The notes beneath the pieces were generated by a model that worked only from the letters and a program-made list of their open reading frames with translations, was not told where the DNA came from and made no database searches. Below are positions 17,643 through 26,534 of a stretch of 64,000 bases of DNA, in pieces; position 1 is the first letter of the stretch, and the number at the start of each line of letters is the position of its first letter. Origin of the DNA: VFMC01 sp050248155. Its GTDB lineage: Bacteria > Actinomycetota > Acidimicrobiia > Acidimicrobiales > Ilumatobacteraceae. Where the stretch lies: contig JBFWSW010000008.1 of assembly GCA_050248155.1 (NCBI GenBank), positions 42,258 through 106,257 of the forward strand, given 5' to 3'. The position numbers and the translations under genes were made by a program.

Positions 17643-19576
17643 ACGACGTCGCGCACGGCGTCGGCGATGCCGTCGGCGTCGAGACCTGCTGCCGCGAGGA
17701 TGCGCTCGGCGCTGCCTTGCGGGATGAACCTGCACGGCAGCCCGAGGGCGATCGTGCGCACCGAGGGAGCGAGGTCGTGCACCCGGTCGGCGATGATCAT
17801 GCCGACGCCACCGTCGCGCACCCCGTCCTCGCACGTGATGACGGCAGTGTGGCGCGCCGCGTCGGCGATCATGTCGGGATCGAGCGGTGCACAGCTGCGG
17901 ACGTCCCACAACGTCACCTCGATGCCTGCATCGGCGAGGCGTGCAGCAGCCTTGCCCGCGGCGAGCACCATCTTGCCGATCGCGAGGATGCAGACCGATC
18001 CGTCGCCGGTGCGCAGCTGCCGGCCGTGCAGCCCTGACCCGACCTCGTGCTCGGCGACGTTGTGCGCGGTACCCCGCGGATAGCGGATCGCCACGGGGCC
18101 CTCGTCGGCGAGGACGGTGGCGTCGTGCAACATGACCTGGAGCTCTTGCGCGCTCGACGGCGCGAGGACCCGCATGCCGGGCACTCGGCACAGCATGGCG
18201 AGGTCGTAGACGCCGTGATGGCTGGCACCGTCGGGACCGGTGACGCCGGCGCGGTCGAGGCAGAACACGACCGGCAGCCGGTGCAGCGCCACGTCGTACA
18301 CGACCTGATCCCACGCGCGGTTGAGGAACGTGGAGTAAATCGCGACGATCGGGCGCAGGCCGCCCATCGCCATGCCGGCGGCACCGGTGACGGCGTGCTG
18401 CTCGGCGATGCCCACGTCGAAGAAGCGGTCGGGGAACCGAGCCTGGAAGGGGAGCAGTCCTGTCGGCCCCGGCATCGCTGCCGTGATCGCGACGATGCGC
18501 GGATCGGCCTCGGCTTCCTTGATGATCGCATCGGCGAACGCCTGTGTGTACCCCGTCGGAACAGCGCGGGGCGGGCCGACGGCCGGATCGAACACGGGAG
18601 CGTCGTGGAGGTGCTTCTCGTCGTCGTCCTCGGCCGGGGGATAGCCCCGGCCCTTCTGCGTGACGACGTGGACGATGATCGGACCCTCGGCCGACAGCTC
18701 GATCGCGTTGCGGAACGTCTCCTCGAGCTCCTCGAAGGAATGGCCGTCGACCGGACCGACGTAGCGCACCCCGAGCGCCTCGAAGAACGACGGCGGTTGG
18801 AGGAACTCGCGCACCGCAGCCTTGAAGGCCTCGACGCTCTTCTCGGCCTGTGGCCCCACGTACGGCAGCTCGCGCAGGAAGTTCTCGAGCCGGCGCTGGC
18901 GCCGCACGTACACCGGATTGAGACGGATGTTGGTGAGCGTGTGGGCGAGCCTGTCGGTGATGCGCGACGGCAGGCTCGGATGGTCGGCCATCGTCACGTC
19001 GACCGACGTCGGTGCCGCCGTGAGGTTCGAGATGGTGGGTGCGTACGAGCGACCGTTGTCGTTCAGCACGATGATGACCCGTCGACCCGAGTGCCCGAGG
19101 TTGTTCAAGGCTTCGTACGCCATCCCACCTGTCATCGCGCCGTCGCCGATGACGGCGACGATGTGCCGAACCGGGTCGACACCCGAGTCGCGGGCGACGG
19201 CGAGACCGTACGCATAGGACAGGACGGTGCTCGCGTGGCTGTTCTCGATGTGGTCGTGAACGCTCTCCTCGCGGTTCGGGTATCCCGACAGGCCGTTCGC
19301 CTGACGGAGTCGCTCGAACCCCGCCTGCCGCCCGGTGACGATCTTGTGGACGTAGGCCTGGTGGCCCGTGTCCCACAGGAGCGCATCGGTCGGCGAGTCG
19401 AAGACGCGGTGCAGGGCCAGGGTGAGCTCGACGACGCCGAGGTTGCTGCCCAGATGGCCGGCGTTCTCGGACACGGCCTGCACGATGAAGTCGCGGATCT
19501 CACCGGCGAGCTCGTAGAGCTCGGTGTAGGACAGCGACCGCAGATCGGCGGGTTCACGGACGTCGGTGAGCGGCAT
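17639..19576 (-). CDS. dxs: 1-Deoxy-D-xylulose-5-phosphate synthase (Dxs)
   Basis: A 645-residue ThDP enzyme, full length for Dxs, which joins pyruvate and glyceraldehyde-3-phosphate in the first step of the MEP isoprenoid pathway. Visible are T-G-H-Q-A-Y near residue 70, the ThDP site G-D-G-A-M-T-G-G-M-A near 143, and the central D-V-G-I-A-E-Q-H-A segment. A TAGCGT box (19591-19586) ends 9 nt before the ATG, next to a divergent SDR gene with its own TAGGTT box. Shares a transcript with hisN. Confidence 0.96.
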   Translation of the reverse strand: MPLTDVREPADLRSLSYTELYELAGEIRDFIVQAVSENAGHLGSNLGVVELTLALHRVFDSPTDALLWDTGHQAYVHKIVTGRQAGFERLRQANGLSGYPNREESVHDHIENSHASTVLSYAYGLAVARDSGVDPVRHIVAVIGDGAMTGGMAYEALNNLGHSGRRVIIVLNDNGRSYAPTISNLTAAPTSVDVTMADHPSLPSRITDRLAHTLTNIRLNPVYVRRQRRLENFLRELPYVGPQAEKSVEAFKAAVREFLQPPSFFEALGVRYVGPVDGHSFEELEETFRNAIELSAEGPIIVHVVTQKGRGYPPAEDDDEKHLHDAPVFDPAVGPPRAVPTGYTQAFADAIIKEAEADPRIVAITAAMPGPTGLLPFQARFPDRFFDVGIAEQHAVTGAAGMAMGGLRPIVAIYSTFLNRAWDQVVYDVALHRLPVVFCLDRAGVTGPDGASHHGVYDLAMLCRVPGMRVLAPSSAQELQVMLHDATVLADEGPVAIRYPRGTAHNVAEHEVGSGLHGRQLRTGDGSVCILAIGKMVLAAGKAAARLADAGIEVTLWDVRSCAPLDPDMIADAARHTAVITCEDGVRDGGVGMIIADRVHDLAPSVRTIALGLPCRFIPQGSAERILAAAGLDADGIADAVRDVV

Positions 19577-19638
19577 GCGCGCTCCACGCTACCCCTGGCT
19601 TCGAACCCCGCGCCCATCACGCCCTAGGTTCGTCGCGC

Positions 19639-20427
19639 ATGGCCAGTGGAGACCTCTTCGATCTGTCAGGACACGTCGCGCTCGTCACGGGCGGCAACAG
19701 TGGCATCGGTCTGGGGATGGCCGACGCGCTCGCCGCGCACGGCGCCGACGTCGCGATCTGGGGGACGAACGCCGACAAGAACGAGCGGGCTGCGGAACGG
19801 CTCTCGGCCCATGGGGGTCGAGTCGCGACCTTCGTGTGTGACGTCGGCGATCAGGCCGCAGTGGTCGCGTCGATGTCCGCGACCATCGACTCGCTCGGGG
19901 CGGTGCACTCGTGCTTCGTCAATGCCGGCGTCGGGGGGCAGGCGCCGAGCTTCGTCGGCATGACCGCCGACGAGTGGCACCGCGTGCTGCGCGTCAACCT
20001 CGACGGTGCGTTCTTCACCGCGCAGGAGGCGGCGCGACACATGGTCGCGCGCCACGGGTCCGGAGACGAGAGTGGCGGCTCGATCGTGTTCACGAGCTCC
20101 GGCTCGGCGTTCTTCGGCCAGCAGCGCGGCCAGCACTACGCGAGCAGCAAAGGCGCCGTCGTCTCGATGATGAAGGGCATCGCCGTCGAGCACGCGCGTC
20201 ACGGCGTCCGCTGCAACGCGCTGGTGCCCGGTTGGATCGAGAGCGAGATGACTGCACCGGCCTTCGGGTGGGAGAAGTTCGTCGCCAACGTCCTGCCCCG
20301 CGTGCCGGTGCGCCGCTGGGGAACGGGCGCCGACTTCGGCGGCATCGCCGTGTACCTCGCCAGCCGCGCGAGCAGCTACCACACCGGCGACGTCATCACC
20401 ATCGACGGCGGCTACTACAGCTACTGA
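19639..20427 (+). CDS. SDR-family oxidoreductase
   Basis: A 262-residue short-chain dehydrogenase with G-G-N-S-G-I-G-L-G (near residues 18-26), N-A-G (near 95) and the catalytic Tyr/Lys in H-Y-A-S-S-K (near 168-173). The C-terminal Y-H-T-G-D-V-I-T-I-D-G-G-Y is the standard SDR ending. A TAGGTT box (19625-19630) ends 8 nt before the ATG. A 45-nt perfect hairpin begins two bases after its stop codon. Confidence 0.9.
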   Translation: MASGDLFDLSGHVALVTGGNSGIGLGMADALAAHGADVAIWGTNADKNERAAERLSAHGGRVATFVCDVGDQAAVVASMSATIDSLGAVHSCFVNAGVGGQAPSFVGMTADEWHRVLRVNLDGAFFTAQEAARHMVARHGSGDESGGSIVFTSSGSAFFGQQRGQHYASSKGAVVSMMKGIAVEHARHGVRCNALVPGWIESEMTAPAFGWEKFVANVLPRVPVRRWGTGADFGGIAVYLASRASSYHTGDVITIDGGYYSY

Positions 20428-20428
20428 C

Positions 20429-20473
20429 CGCGATGAGAGATGAGTGGCGTATGGCCACTCATCTCTCATCGCG
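20429..20473 (+). terminator. Perfect 20-bp inverted repeat between SDR and ThDP-enzyme genes
   Basis: Left arm 20429-20448 (cgcgatgagagatgagtggc) is matched perfectly by 20454-20473, with a 5-nt loop (gtatg). It begins two bases after the SDR stop and ends 15 bases before the next ATG. There is no T-run after it, so it is not a classical intrinsic terminator; U-less hairpins can still terminate or stabilise 3' ends in actinobacteria. The arms are clearly less GC-rich than the surroundings. Confidence 0.75.
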
Positions 20474-20488
20474 TGGAACACTGGGGTG

Positions 20489-22102
20489 ATGGGGACGACG
20501 ATCGAGGGGCACGCCGGCCAGCAGGCGGTGGCGGCGATGTTGCAGTTCGGCACCGACGTGATGTTCACGTTGAACGGCGGGCACATCTGGCCGCTGTACG
20601 AAGCGGCCCGCGACCGAGGCATGCGTGTGGTCGACACGCGGCACGAGCAGACGGCGACGTTCGCAGCCGAGGCCTACGCCAAGCTCACCCGACGTCCTGG
20701 CTTCGCTGCGCTCACCGCCGGTCCGGGCATCACCAACGGCGTGTCGGCCATCACCACCGCGCACTTCAACGGTTCGCCTGTCGTCGTGCTCGGCGGGCGA
20801 GCGCCAGAGATGCGCTGGGGTTCGGGCTCGTTGCAGGAGATGGACCACGTGCCCGTCGTGGCGTCGATCACCAAGTCGGCGTCGACGGTGAAGGACTCGT
20901 CACAGGCAGCTGCGGCGGTGCATGCGGCGGCGACGTTGTCGCTCACGCCGCACCGCGGTCCGACGTTCCTCGACTTCCCACTCGACGTCTTCGGCCCGTC
21001 GAGCGGAGACATGCCAGACGCCGCGTCGCCGGTCGTCGAGCCCGATCCGGCCGAGGTGGCCAGAATCGCTGCACTCGTTGCCGAGGCAGAGCGACCGGCC
21101 TTCATCGTCGGCAGCGATGTCTACTGGGACGGTGCGTGGGACGAGTTGCGGGCCGCGGTCGAGCACCTCCGCGTGCCGTGCTTCTTCAACGGGCTCGGAC
21201 GCGGCATGCTGCCGGCCCGCCACGAGCTCTCGTTCCTGCGCACCCGCGGCCTGCTGAAGCAGCGCGCCGACGTGGTTGTCGTGCTCGGCACGCCGCTCGA
21301 CTTCCGTCTCGGCTTCGGCCGGTTCGGCAGCGCGCAGGTGGCGCACGTCGTCGACAGCGACGCGCAGCGTGCCGGTCACGTCGACGTGCCGACCGCGGCC
21401 GGCGACGCGAAGCTGATCCTGCGCGCGCTAGCCGAACACACAGGTCCGCGGCGCGACCACGACGATTGGATCGCCGAGCTCCGCGACGCCGAGCGTCGCG
21501 GAGCCGCGTCCGATGCCGAGCTCCTCTCGGCCGACTCGTCGCCGATCAAGCCGAGCCGCATCTACGGCGAGCTCGGCCGGCGGCTCGCCGACGATGCCGT
21601 CGTCATCTGCGACGGCGGCGACTTCGCGTCGTATGCCGGCAAGTTCGTCGAGGTGCAGCAGCCCGGTTGCTGGCTCGACACCGGCCCCTACGGCTGCCTC
21701 GGCAACGGCTTGGGCTACGCGACGGCCGCCCGGGTGACTCGCCCGTCGAGCCAGGTGGCCGTGCTGCTCGGTGATGGCGCCGCCGGCTTCAGCCTCATGG
21801 ACGCCGACACGCTCGTCCGCCACGGTCTGCCTGTGGTGCTGATCGTCGGGAACAACGGCATGTGGGGTCTCGAGAAGCACCCGATGCAGGCGATCTACGG
21901 CTGGGACCTGGCATGCGATCTGCAACCTGGCTGCCGGTACGACGAGGTGGTGCGGGCACTGGGTGGCGCGGGTGAGCTGGTGACCGAGCCGAGCGAGATC
22001 GGCCCGGCCCTCGACCGTGCGTTCGCCTCGGGCGTGCCCTATTTGGTCAACGTGGTGACCGACCCGTCGGACGTGTACCCACGCTCGTCGAACCTCGGTT
22101 GA
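20489..22102 (+). CDS. Thiamine-diphosphate-dependent enzyme (acetolactate synthase / oxalyl-CoA decarboxylase type)
   Basis: A 537-residue three-domain ThDP enzyme. The catalytic Glu lies in T-R-H-E-Q-T-A near residue 55, and the ThDP/Mg site is G-D-G-A-A-G-F-S-L-M...N-N-G-M-W-G near 430-460. The class includes acetolactate synthases, benzoylformate decarboxylases and oxalyl/2-hydroxyacyl-CoA lyases. No regulatory subunit follows, so a catabolic role is more likely than branched-chain biosynthesis. ATG 20489 has GGGG upstream and avoids a longer start inside the hairpin. Confidence 0.85.
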   Translation: MGTTIEGHAGQQAVAAMLQFGTDVMFTLNGGHIWPLYEAARDRGMRVVDTRHEQTATFAAEAYAKLTRRPGFAALTAGPGITNGVSAITTAHFNGSPVVVLGGRAPEMRWGSGSLQEMDHVPVVASITKSASTVKDSSQAAAAVHAAATLSLTPHRGPTFLDFPLDVFGPSSGDMPDAASPVVEPDPAEVARIAALVAEAERPAFIVGSDVYWDGAWDELRAAVEHLRVPCFFNGLGRGMLPARHELSFLRTRGLLKQRADVVVVLGTPLDFRLGFGRFGSAQVAHVVDSDAQRAGHVDVPTAAGDAKLILRALAEHTGPRRDHDDWIAELRDAERRGAASDAELLSADSSPIKPSRIYGELGRRLADDAVVICDGGDFASYAGKFVEVQQPGCWLDTGPYGCLGNGLGYATAARVTRPSSQVAVLLGDGAAGFSLMDADTLVRHGLPVVLIVGNNGMWGLEKHPMQAIYGWDLACDLQPGCRYDEVVRALGGAGELVTEPSEIGPALDRAFASGVPYLVNVVTDPSDVYPRSSNLG

Positions 22103-22113
22103 CGCGGTCGCGG

Positions 22114-22470
22114 TCAGGCGCAGCCGGCCGCCGCCGCTGGGACGATCTCGCCTCCCGCAGCGAGGTCGAACAGGTTGCTCGCCTTGCGCAGGAAGCCGGC
22201 CTCGACGAGCTGCTGCTGGTCGACCGGTGGCTCGCCGTTCATCGCGTAGTAGGACTCGACGGCGACCTCAAGCGTCTTGCGGTCCGCGTCGCAGGCGAAC
22301 CCGTTCACCTGATCGACGATCCCCGGATCGGAGGACGCCGACCCCTCGGCGGCGGTGGTGTCGTCGACGACGTCGATCGCCGCGCCGACGTGCTGGGCGG
22401 CCTCGCCATCAGCACATGACACGAGCAGCGCCGAGCCGAGCACGATGCCCAGGGCGACTCGCCGGATCAG
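22114..22470 (-). CDS. Putative lipoprotein with a pilin-like C-terminal region
   Basis: About 118 residues. The N-terminus L-I-R-R-V-A-L-G-I-V followed by L-V-S-C looks like a lipoprotein signal. The second half, with T-L-E-V-A-V-E-S-Y-Y-A-M-N-G and Q-Q-L-V-E-A-G-F-L-R, resembles the soluble core of type II pseudopilins seen in many actinobacterial secreted proteins. No ATG, GTG or TTG is well placed; a CTG at 22470 overlapping the thioesterase stop (CTGA) is the best start. Function unknown. Confidence 0.6.
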   Translation of the reverse strand: MIRRVALGIVLGSALLVSCADGEAAQHVGAAIDVVDDTTAAEGSASSDPGIVDQVNGFACDADRKTLEVAVESYYAMNGEPPVDQQQLVEAGFLRKASNLFDLAAGGEIVPAAAAGCA

Positions 22471-22844
22471 GGGAGCTTGCTGAGGAATCGGTCGACCTCC
22501 ACCAGGACACGGGTGACCTTTCCAGCAGCCACCAGACCTCTGGTATCGGACGCCGACACGGTGAACATGAGCCGTCTTCCGTCGATCTTCTCGAGCGTCG
22601 CCTCGGCGACCACCTCGGCTCCGATGCCCGTCGGCTGGAGGTGGTCGACCTGCACCCGCATCCCGACGGTCGTGTGACCGGGCGGCAGCCGGCCTTCCAC
22701 GGCCTGGACGGCAGCCTCCTCGCACAGCGCGATCACCCGCGGCGTGGCCAGCACGTCGACCGATCCCGTCTTCATCGCACGGGCCGTGTCGGCCGGCCCG
22801 ACGAGCAGGGTCGCCTCGCCGCGGAGGCCGACTTCGATGTTCAC
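22467..22844 (-). CDS. Hotdog-fold thioesterase (FlK-like)
   Basis: A 125-residue single hotdog-fold protein close to the fluoroacetyl-CoA thioesterase FlK group. The V-L-A-T-P segment near 30 and E-E-A-A-V near 42 carry the catalytic Thr/Glu positions, and the central G-M-R-V-Q-V-D-H-L-Q-P-T-G strand supplies the His. It probably hydrolyses short acyl-CoAs. It is divergent from tldD and seems coupled to the lipoprotein gene downstream. Confidence 0.82.
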   Translation of the reverse strand: MNIEVGLRGEATLLVGPADTARAMKTGSVDVLATPRVIALCEEAAVQAVEGRLPPGHTTVGMRVQVDHLQPTGIGAEVVAEATLEKIDGRRLMFTVSASDTRGLVAAGKVTRVLVEVDRFLSKLP

Positions 22845-22923
22845 GAGTGGTCACCATAGAGGCCCACCACCGGCTGCTCGCGCTCGAAGATCTGTCCGGG
22901 GGTGCCCTCGGTAGGCTCGACCC

Positions 22924-24315
22924 ATGATCGATGAGGACGTCCTGACCAGGGTGCTCACCGCCGCCGTACGGGGTGGGGCCGACTTCGCCGAGGTCTTCGC
23001 CGAGGACAAGCGCACCACATCGGCGGGCCTCGACGACGGCCGCATCGAACAGGTCACGAGCGGCCGCGACCGTGGTGCGGGCATCCGTGTCGTGAAGGGC
23101 GACACCACGGGGTTCGCCCACACCGCCGACCTCAGCGAGGCGGGACTGGTCGCCGCAGCCGAGTCCGCTGCGGCCGCAGCCAGCCAGGGAGGTGGTGGTG
23201 CCCGTGTGGTCGCACTCACCCGCTGCGCCGGCACCAAGGTCAACACCGTCGAGCGGTACCCCGACGAGATCGCCAAGGCGGCCAAGGTCGAGCTCCTCGA
23301 GCGCGTCGACGAGGCGGCCCGCAGCGCAGGTGCCGCCATCGTGCAGGTGTCGGCGGGTTACGCCGACAGCCGCCGGCACATCCTCGTCGCCAACACCGAC
23401 GGCCTGCTCGCCAACGACGAGCAGGTGCGGGCTCTCATCCGCGTCAGCGCGGTGGCCAACGGCGACACCGGGATGCAGACGGGGTTCCAGAGCGCCGGGC
23501 AGACGGTGGGCTTCGAGATGTTCGACTCCGTCGACGTCGAGGCCCTCGCCCGCGACGCGGCGCGCCAGGCGATCACCAAGCTCGCGGCCCGGCCGGCGCC
23601 CAGCGGCTCGATGCCCGTCGTCATCCAGCGGGGGAGCGGAGGGGTCCTCTTCCACGAGGCGTGCGGCCACGGGCTCGAGGCCGATCTGGTGTCGAAGGGC
23701 GCGAGCGTGTACCGAGGCAAGGCTGGCGAGCTCGTCGCCTCGCCCCTTGTCACGCTGGTCGACGACGGCACGATGAGCACCGAGTGGGGTGCGATCGGCA
23801 TCGACGACGAAGGCCACCCCAGCCAGTACAACGTGCTCATCCAGGACGGTGTGCTCACCGACTACATGTGGGATTACCTCCGGGCCCGCAAGGAGGGCCG
23901 GGCGCAGAGCGGCAACGGTCGCCGGCAGAGCTACATGCACCTGCCGATGGTGCGCATGACCAACACCTACGTGCTGAACGGCACCGATCAGCCCGACGAC
24001 ATCGTCCGCGCCACCGACCACGGCGTGTACATCGCCCACCTCGGCGGCGGCAGCGTCAACACCGCCACGGGCGACTTCGTGTTCGGCATGACCGAGGCGT
24101 ACCTCATCGAGAACGGCGAGATCACCGAGCCCCTGCGCGAGGGCAACCTCGTCGGCAACGGACCGCAGGTCCTGCGCGACATCGACATGCTCGGCAACGA
24201 CTTCGGCATGGGCAATCCCGGCACGTGCGGCAAGGACGGACAAGGCGTGCCGGTCGGCGACGGTCAACCCACGCTGCGGGTGAAGGCCCTCACCATCGGC
24301 GGCACGGCAGCATGA
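22924..24315 (+). CDS. tldD: Metalloprotease TldD
   Basis: A 463-residue TldD. The zinc motif H-E-A-C-G-H (HExxxH) is at about residues 244-249. TldD pairs with TldE as a heterodimeric peptidase that degrades unfolded peptides; in enterobacteria it matures microcin B17 and degrades CcdA. A TAGGCT box (22912-22917) ends 6 nt before the ATG. Its stop overlaps the tldE start (ATGA), giving the standard obligate pair. Confidence 0.96.
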   Translation: MIDEDVLTRVLTAAVRGGADFAEVFAEDKRTTSAGLDDGRIEQVTSGRDRGAGIRVVKGDTTGFAHTADLSEAGLVAAAESAAAAASQGGGGARVVALTRCAGTKVNTVERYPDEIAKAAKVELLERVDEAARSAGAAIVQVSAGYADSRRHILVANTDGLLANDEQVRALIRVSAVANGDTGMQTGFQSAGQTVGFEMFDSVDVEALARDAARQAITKLAARPAPSGSMPVVIQRGSGGVLFHEACGHGLEADLVSKGASVYRGKAGELVASPLVTLVDDGTMSTEWGAIGIDDEGHPSQYNVLIQDGVLTDYMWDYLRARKEGRAQSGNGRRQSYMHLPMVRMTNTYVLNGTDQPDDIVRATDHGVYIAHLGGGSVNTATGDFVFGMTEAYLIENGEITEPLREGNLVGNGPQVLRDIDMLGNDFGMGNPGTCGKDGQGVPVGDGQPTLRVKALTIGGTAA

Positions 24316-25652
24316 GCGAGCTGCTCGACATCGCCGATGCCGTCATCGCCCGGGCGCAGCCGGGTGAGCAGGTCGAGGCGTACGTCTCGCGCGACCGTGA
24401 GACCGACATCCGCATCTACGAGGGCGAGGTCGAGCACCTCGTGAGCGCGCAGAGCGAGGGCATCGGCATCCGCGTCATCCGCGACGGTCGCACGGGGTTC
24501 GCCTATGCCGGCACGCTCGACCCGCAGGCGATCGACGAGGTGCTCGCCGACGCCCGCGACAACGCTGCGTTCGGGTCGAGCGACGAGTGGGCCGGGCTGG
24601 CCTCACCCGACGGCGTCGACATCATCGCCCAGGAGCTGTGGAACGAGGGGCTGGCGAGCTTCGCCACCGACAAGAAGATCGACCTGGCGAAAGAGCTCGA
24701 GCGGCTCACGGCGGCGACCGATCGACGGGTGCGAGTCGAGGAAGCCGACTACGCCGACGTCGCCGCCGAGTCCGCCGTCGCCACCACCACCGGGATCCAC
24801 CGCTCGGGCCGCGAGAACGGGTGCTACGTCAGCGTCAGCACGCTCGCCGACGACGGCGACGAGACCCAGACCGGTTTCGGGTTCAGCGTGGGCCGGTCAC
24901 CGGACGACTTCGATCTCGACAAGGCGGCTCGCGAGGCTGCCGACCGGGCGACTCGGCTCCTCGGCGCCACCAAGCCCGCCAGCAAGCGGCTCACCGTCGT
25001 GCTCGACCCGTTCGTCACCGCTCAGTTCCTCGGCGTCATCTCGGGCACCCTGAACGGCGAGGCCGTCATCAAGGGGCGCAGCTTGTTCCGCGACCGGATG
25101 GACGAGCAGGTGGCCAGCCCGATCGTGACGTTGGTCGACGACCCGACGAACCCGCAGGCGTACACCGCCACCGAGCTCGACGGCGAGGGGCTGGCGGCGC
25201 GCCGGAACGTGCTGATCGACGGTGGTGTCCTGCGGCGGTTCGTCCACTCGTCCTACAGCGCACGTCGGGCCGGCACCACCAGCACCGGCAATGCGGTGCG
25301 GGGCGGGTTCAAGGGCACCCCCGGCGTCGGCTGCCTCGCGCTGCAGCTCGTGCCCGGCACCCGGTCTCAGCTCGATCTGGTGGGCGACGTGGCCGACGGC
25401 GTGCTGGTGCAGCAGGTCTCCGGTCTGCACAGCGGCGTCAACCCGATCAGCGGCGACTTCTCCACCGGTGCCTCCGGCCTGCTCATCTCGAACGGGCAGC
25501 TGGGCGCGCCGGTTCGCGAGTTCACGATCGCGTCGACGCTGCAGCGGATGCTGCTCGACGTGGCCGAGGTGGGCGGCGACGTCGACTGGCTGCCGATGCG
25601 TGCAGCGGGGGTCAGCCTCGTCATCCACGACGTCACGATGAGCGGCGCCTGA
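24312..25652 (+). CDS. tldE: Metalloprotease subunit TldE/PmbA
   Basis: A 446-residue PmbA/TldE homologue that lacks the HExxxH motif, as expected for the non-catalytic partner. Segments such as G-L-H-S-G-V-N-P-I-S-G-D-F-S and the preceding R-R-F-V-H-S-S-Y match the family's C-terminal core. It overlaps tldD by four bases. It should complete the peptidase barrel and let substrates into the TldD active site. Confidence 0.95.
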   Translation: MSELLDIADAVIARAQPGEQVEAYVSRDRETDIRIYEGEVEHLVSAQSEGIGIRVIRDGRTGFAYAGTLDPQAIDEVLADARDNAAFGSSDEWAGLASPDGVDIIAQELWNEGLASFATDKKIDLAKELERLTAATDRRVRVEEADYADVAAESAVATTTGIHRSGRENGCYVSVSTLADDGDETQTGFGFSVGRSPDDFDLDKAAREAADRATRLLGATKPASKRLTVVLDPFVTAQFLGVISGTLNGEAVIKGRSLFRDRMDEQVASPIVTLVDDPTNPQAYTATELDGEGLAARRNVLIDGGVLRRFVHSSYSARRAGTTSTGNAVRGGFKGTPGVGCLALQLVPGTRSQLDLVGDVADGVLVQQVSGLHSGVNPISGDFSTGASGLLISNGQLGAPVREFTIASTLQRMLLDVAEVGGDVDWLPMRAAGVSLVIHDVTMSGA

Positions 25653-25669
25653 ACGGCGCCTGAACGGCG

Positions 25670-26497
25670 TCAGGGGCTGCGCAACACCTCGCTCACCGGC
25701 CGGCAGGTGATGCCGATCGACTCGGCCTGGCCGACATCGAGGACCACCCGGGCCGGCCGGTTCAAGCCCGACTCGAGGATCGTCGAAGCCTGCACGGAGC
25801 GAGGATCGAGCCCGAGCCAACGAGCGATCAGGCGGGCGAGCGATGCCCGGTCGATGGCCTCCGGGCCGGCGACGTGCAGCGGCCCCGTCACGTCGCGCCG
25901 GCCGGCCAGCTGCACGATCGCGGCAGCCAGGTCGGCGGCGTGCACCGGGCACCGGAGCTCGTCGGTGAAGAACGACATCGACGTGCGCCCGGTGAGCGCA
26001 TCCTGGACGTCGGTCTGCACCGGGGCGAGCTGCTCGGTGCCGTAGATGAGCGACGTGCGCACGATCACCGCGCCGGGACACGCGTCGGCGACCTCGCGCT
26101 CGGCTGCCGCCTTCCACCGGCCGTAGTCGGTGATCGGGTTGGGCAGGTCGGATTCGAGGTAGGGGCGGAGCCGGCCGGCGAAGACGACATCGGTCGACAG
26201 GTGCACCAGGCGCGCGCCGACGGCGGTGGCGCCGGCCGCGACGTTGGCGCTCGCCGTCACGATCGCCCGTGGATCGTCTCGGCGGTAGGCGAGGTGCACG
26301 ACGGCAGCCGGCTTCCATGCCCTGATCTCGTCGATCACGCTCGCCCTGTCGCGGACGTCGAGCTGGTTCGACGGCGGTGCGATCACCTCCCATCCCGGCG
26401 GCCACTTGACGGTGGAGGCAGCGCCCACGAGGTGGCGGCCGAGGAAGCCGCGACCGCCGGTGACGAACACCAGCCGGCGGCGCCTGATCGATCGCAC
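25670..26497 (-). CDS. NAD(P)-dependent sugar reductase/epimerase (RmlD-like)
   Basis: A 275-residue extended SDR. It starts V-F-V-T-G-G-R-G-F-L-G-R (Rossmann G-x-x-G-x-x-G), has H-L-S-T-D-V-V-F near 100 and the catalytic Y-G-R-W-K near 130, the RmlD (dTDP-4-dehydrorhamnose reductase) pattern. No other dTDP-sugar gene is nearby, so the exact substrate is open. A TACTGT box (26509-26504) ends 6 nt before the GTG at 26497, mirrored by one for the divergent PHP gene. Confidence 0.85.
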   Translation of the reverse strand: MRSIRRRRLVFVTGGRGFLGRHLVGAASTVKWPPGWEVIAPPSNQLDVRDRASVIDEIRAWKPAAVVHLAYRRDDPRAIVTASANVAAGATAVGARLVHLSTDVVFAGRLRPYLESDLPNPITDYGRWKAAAEREVADACPGAVIVRTSLIYGTEQLAPVQTDVQDALTGRTSMSFFTDELRCPVHAADLAAAIVQLAGRRDVTGPLHVAGPEAIDRASLARLIARWLGLDPRSVQASTILESGLNRPARVVLDVGQAESIGITCRPVSEVLRSP

Positions 26498-26534
26498 CCC
26501 GCCACAGTAGGCAGCTCGTCGGTAGGGTCTGCGG

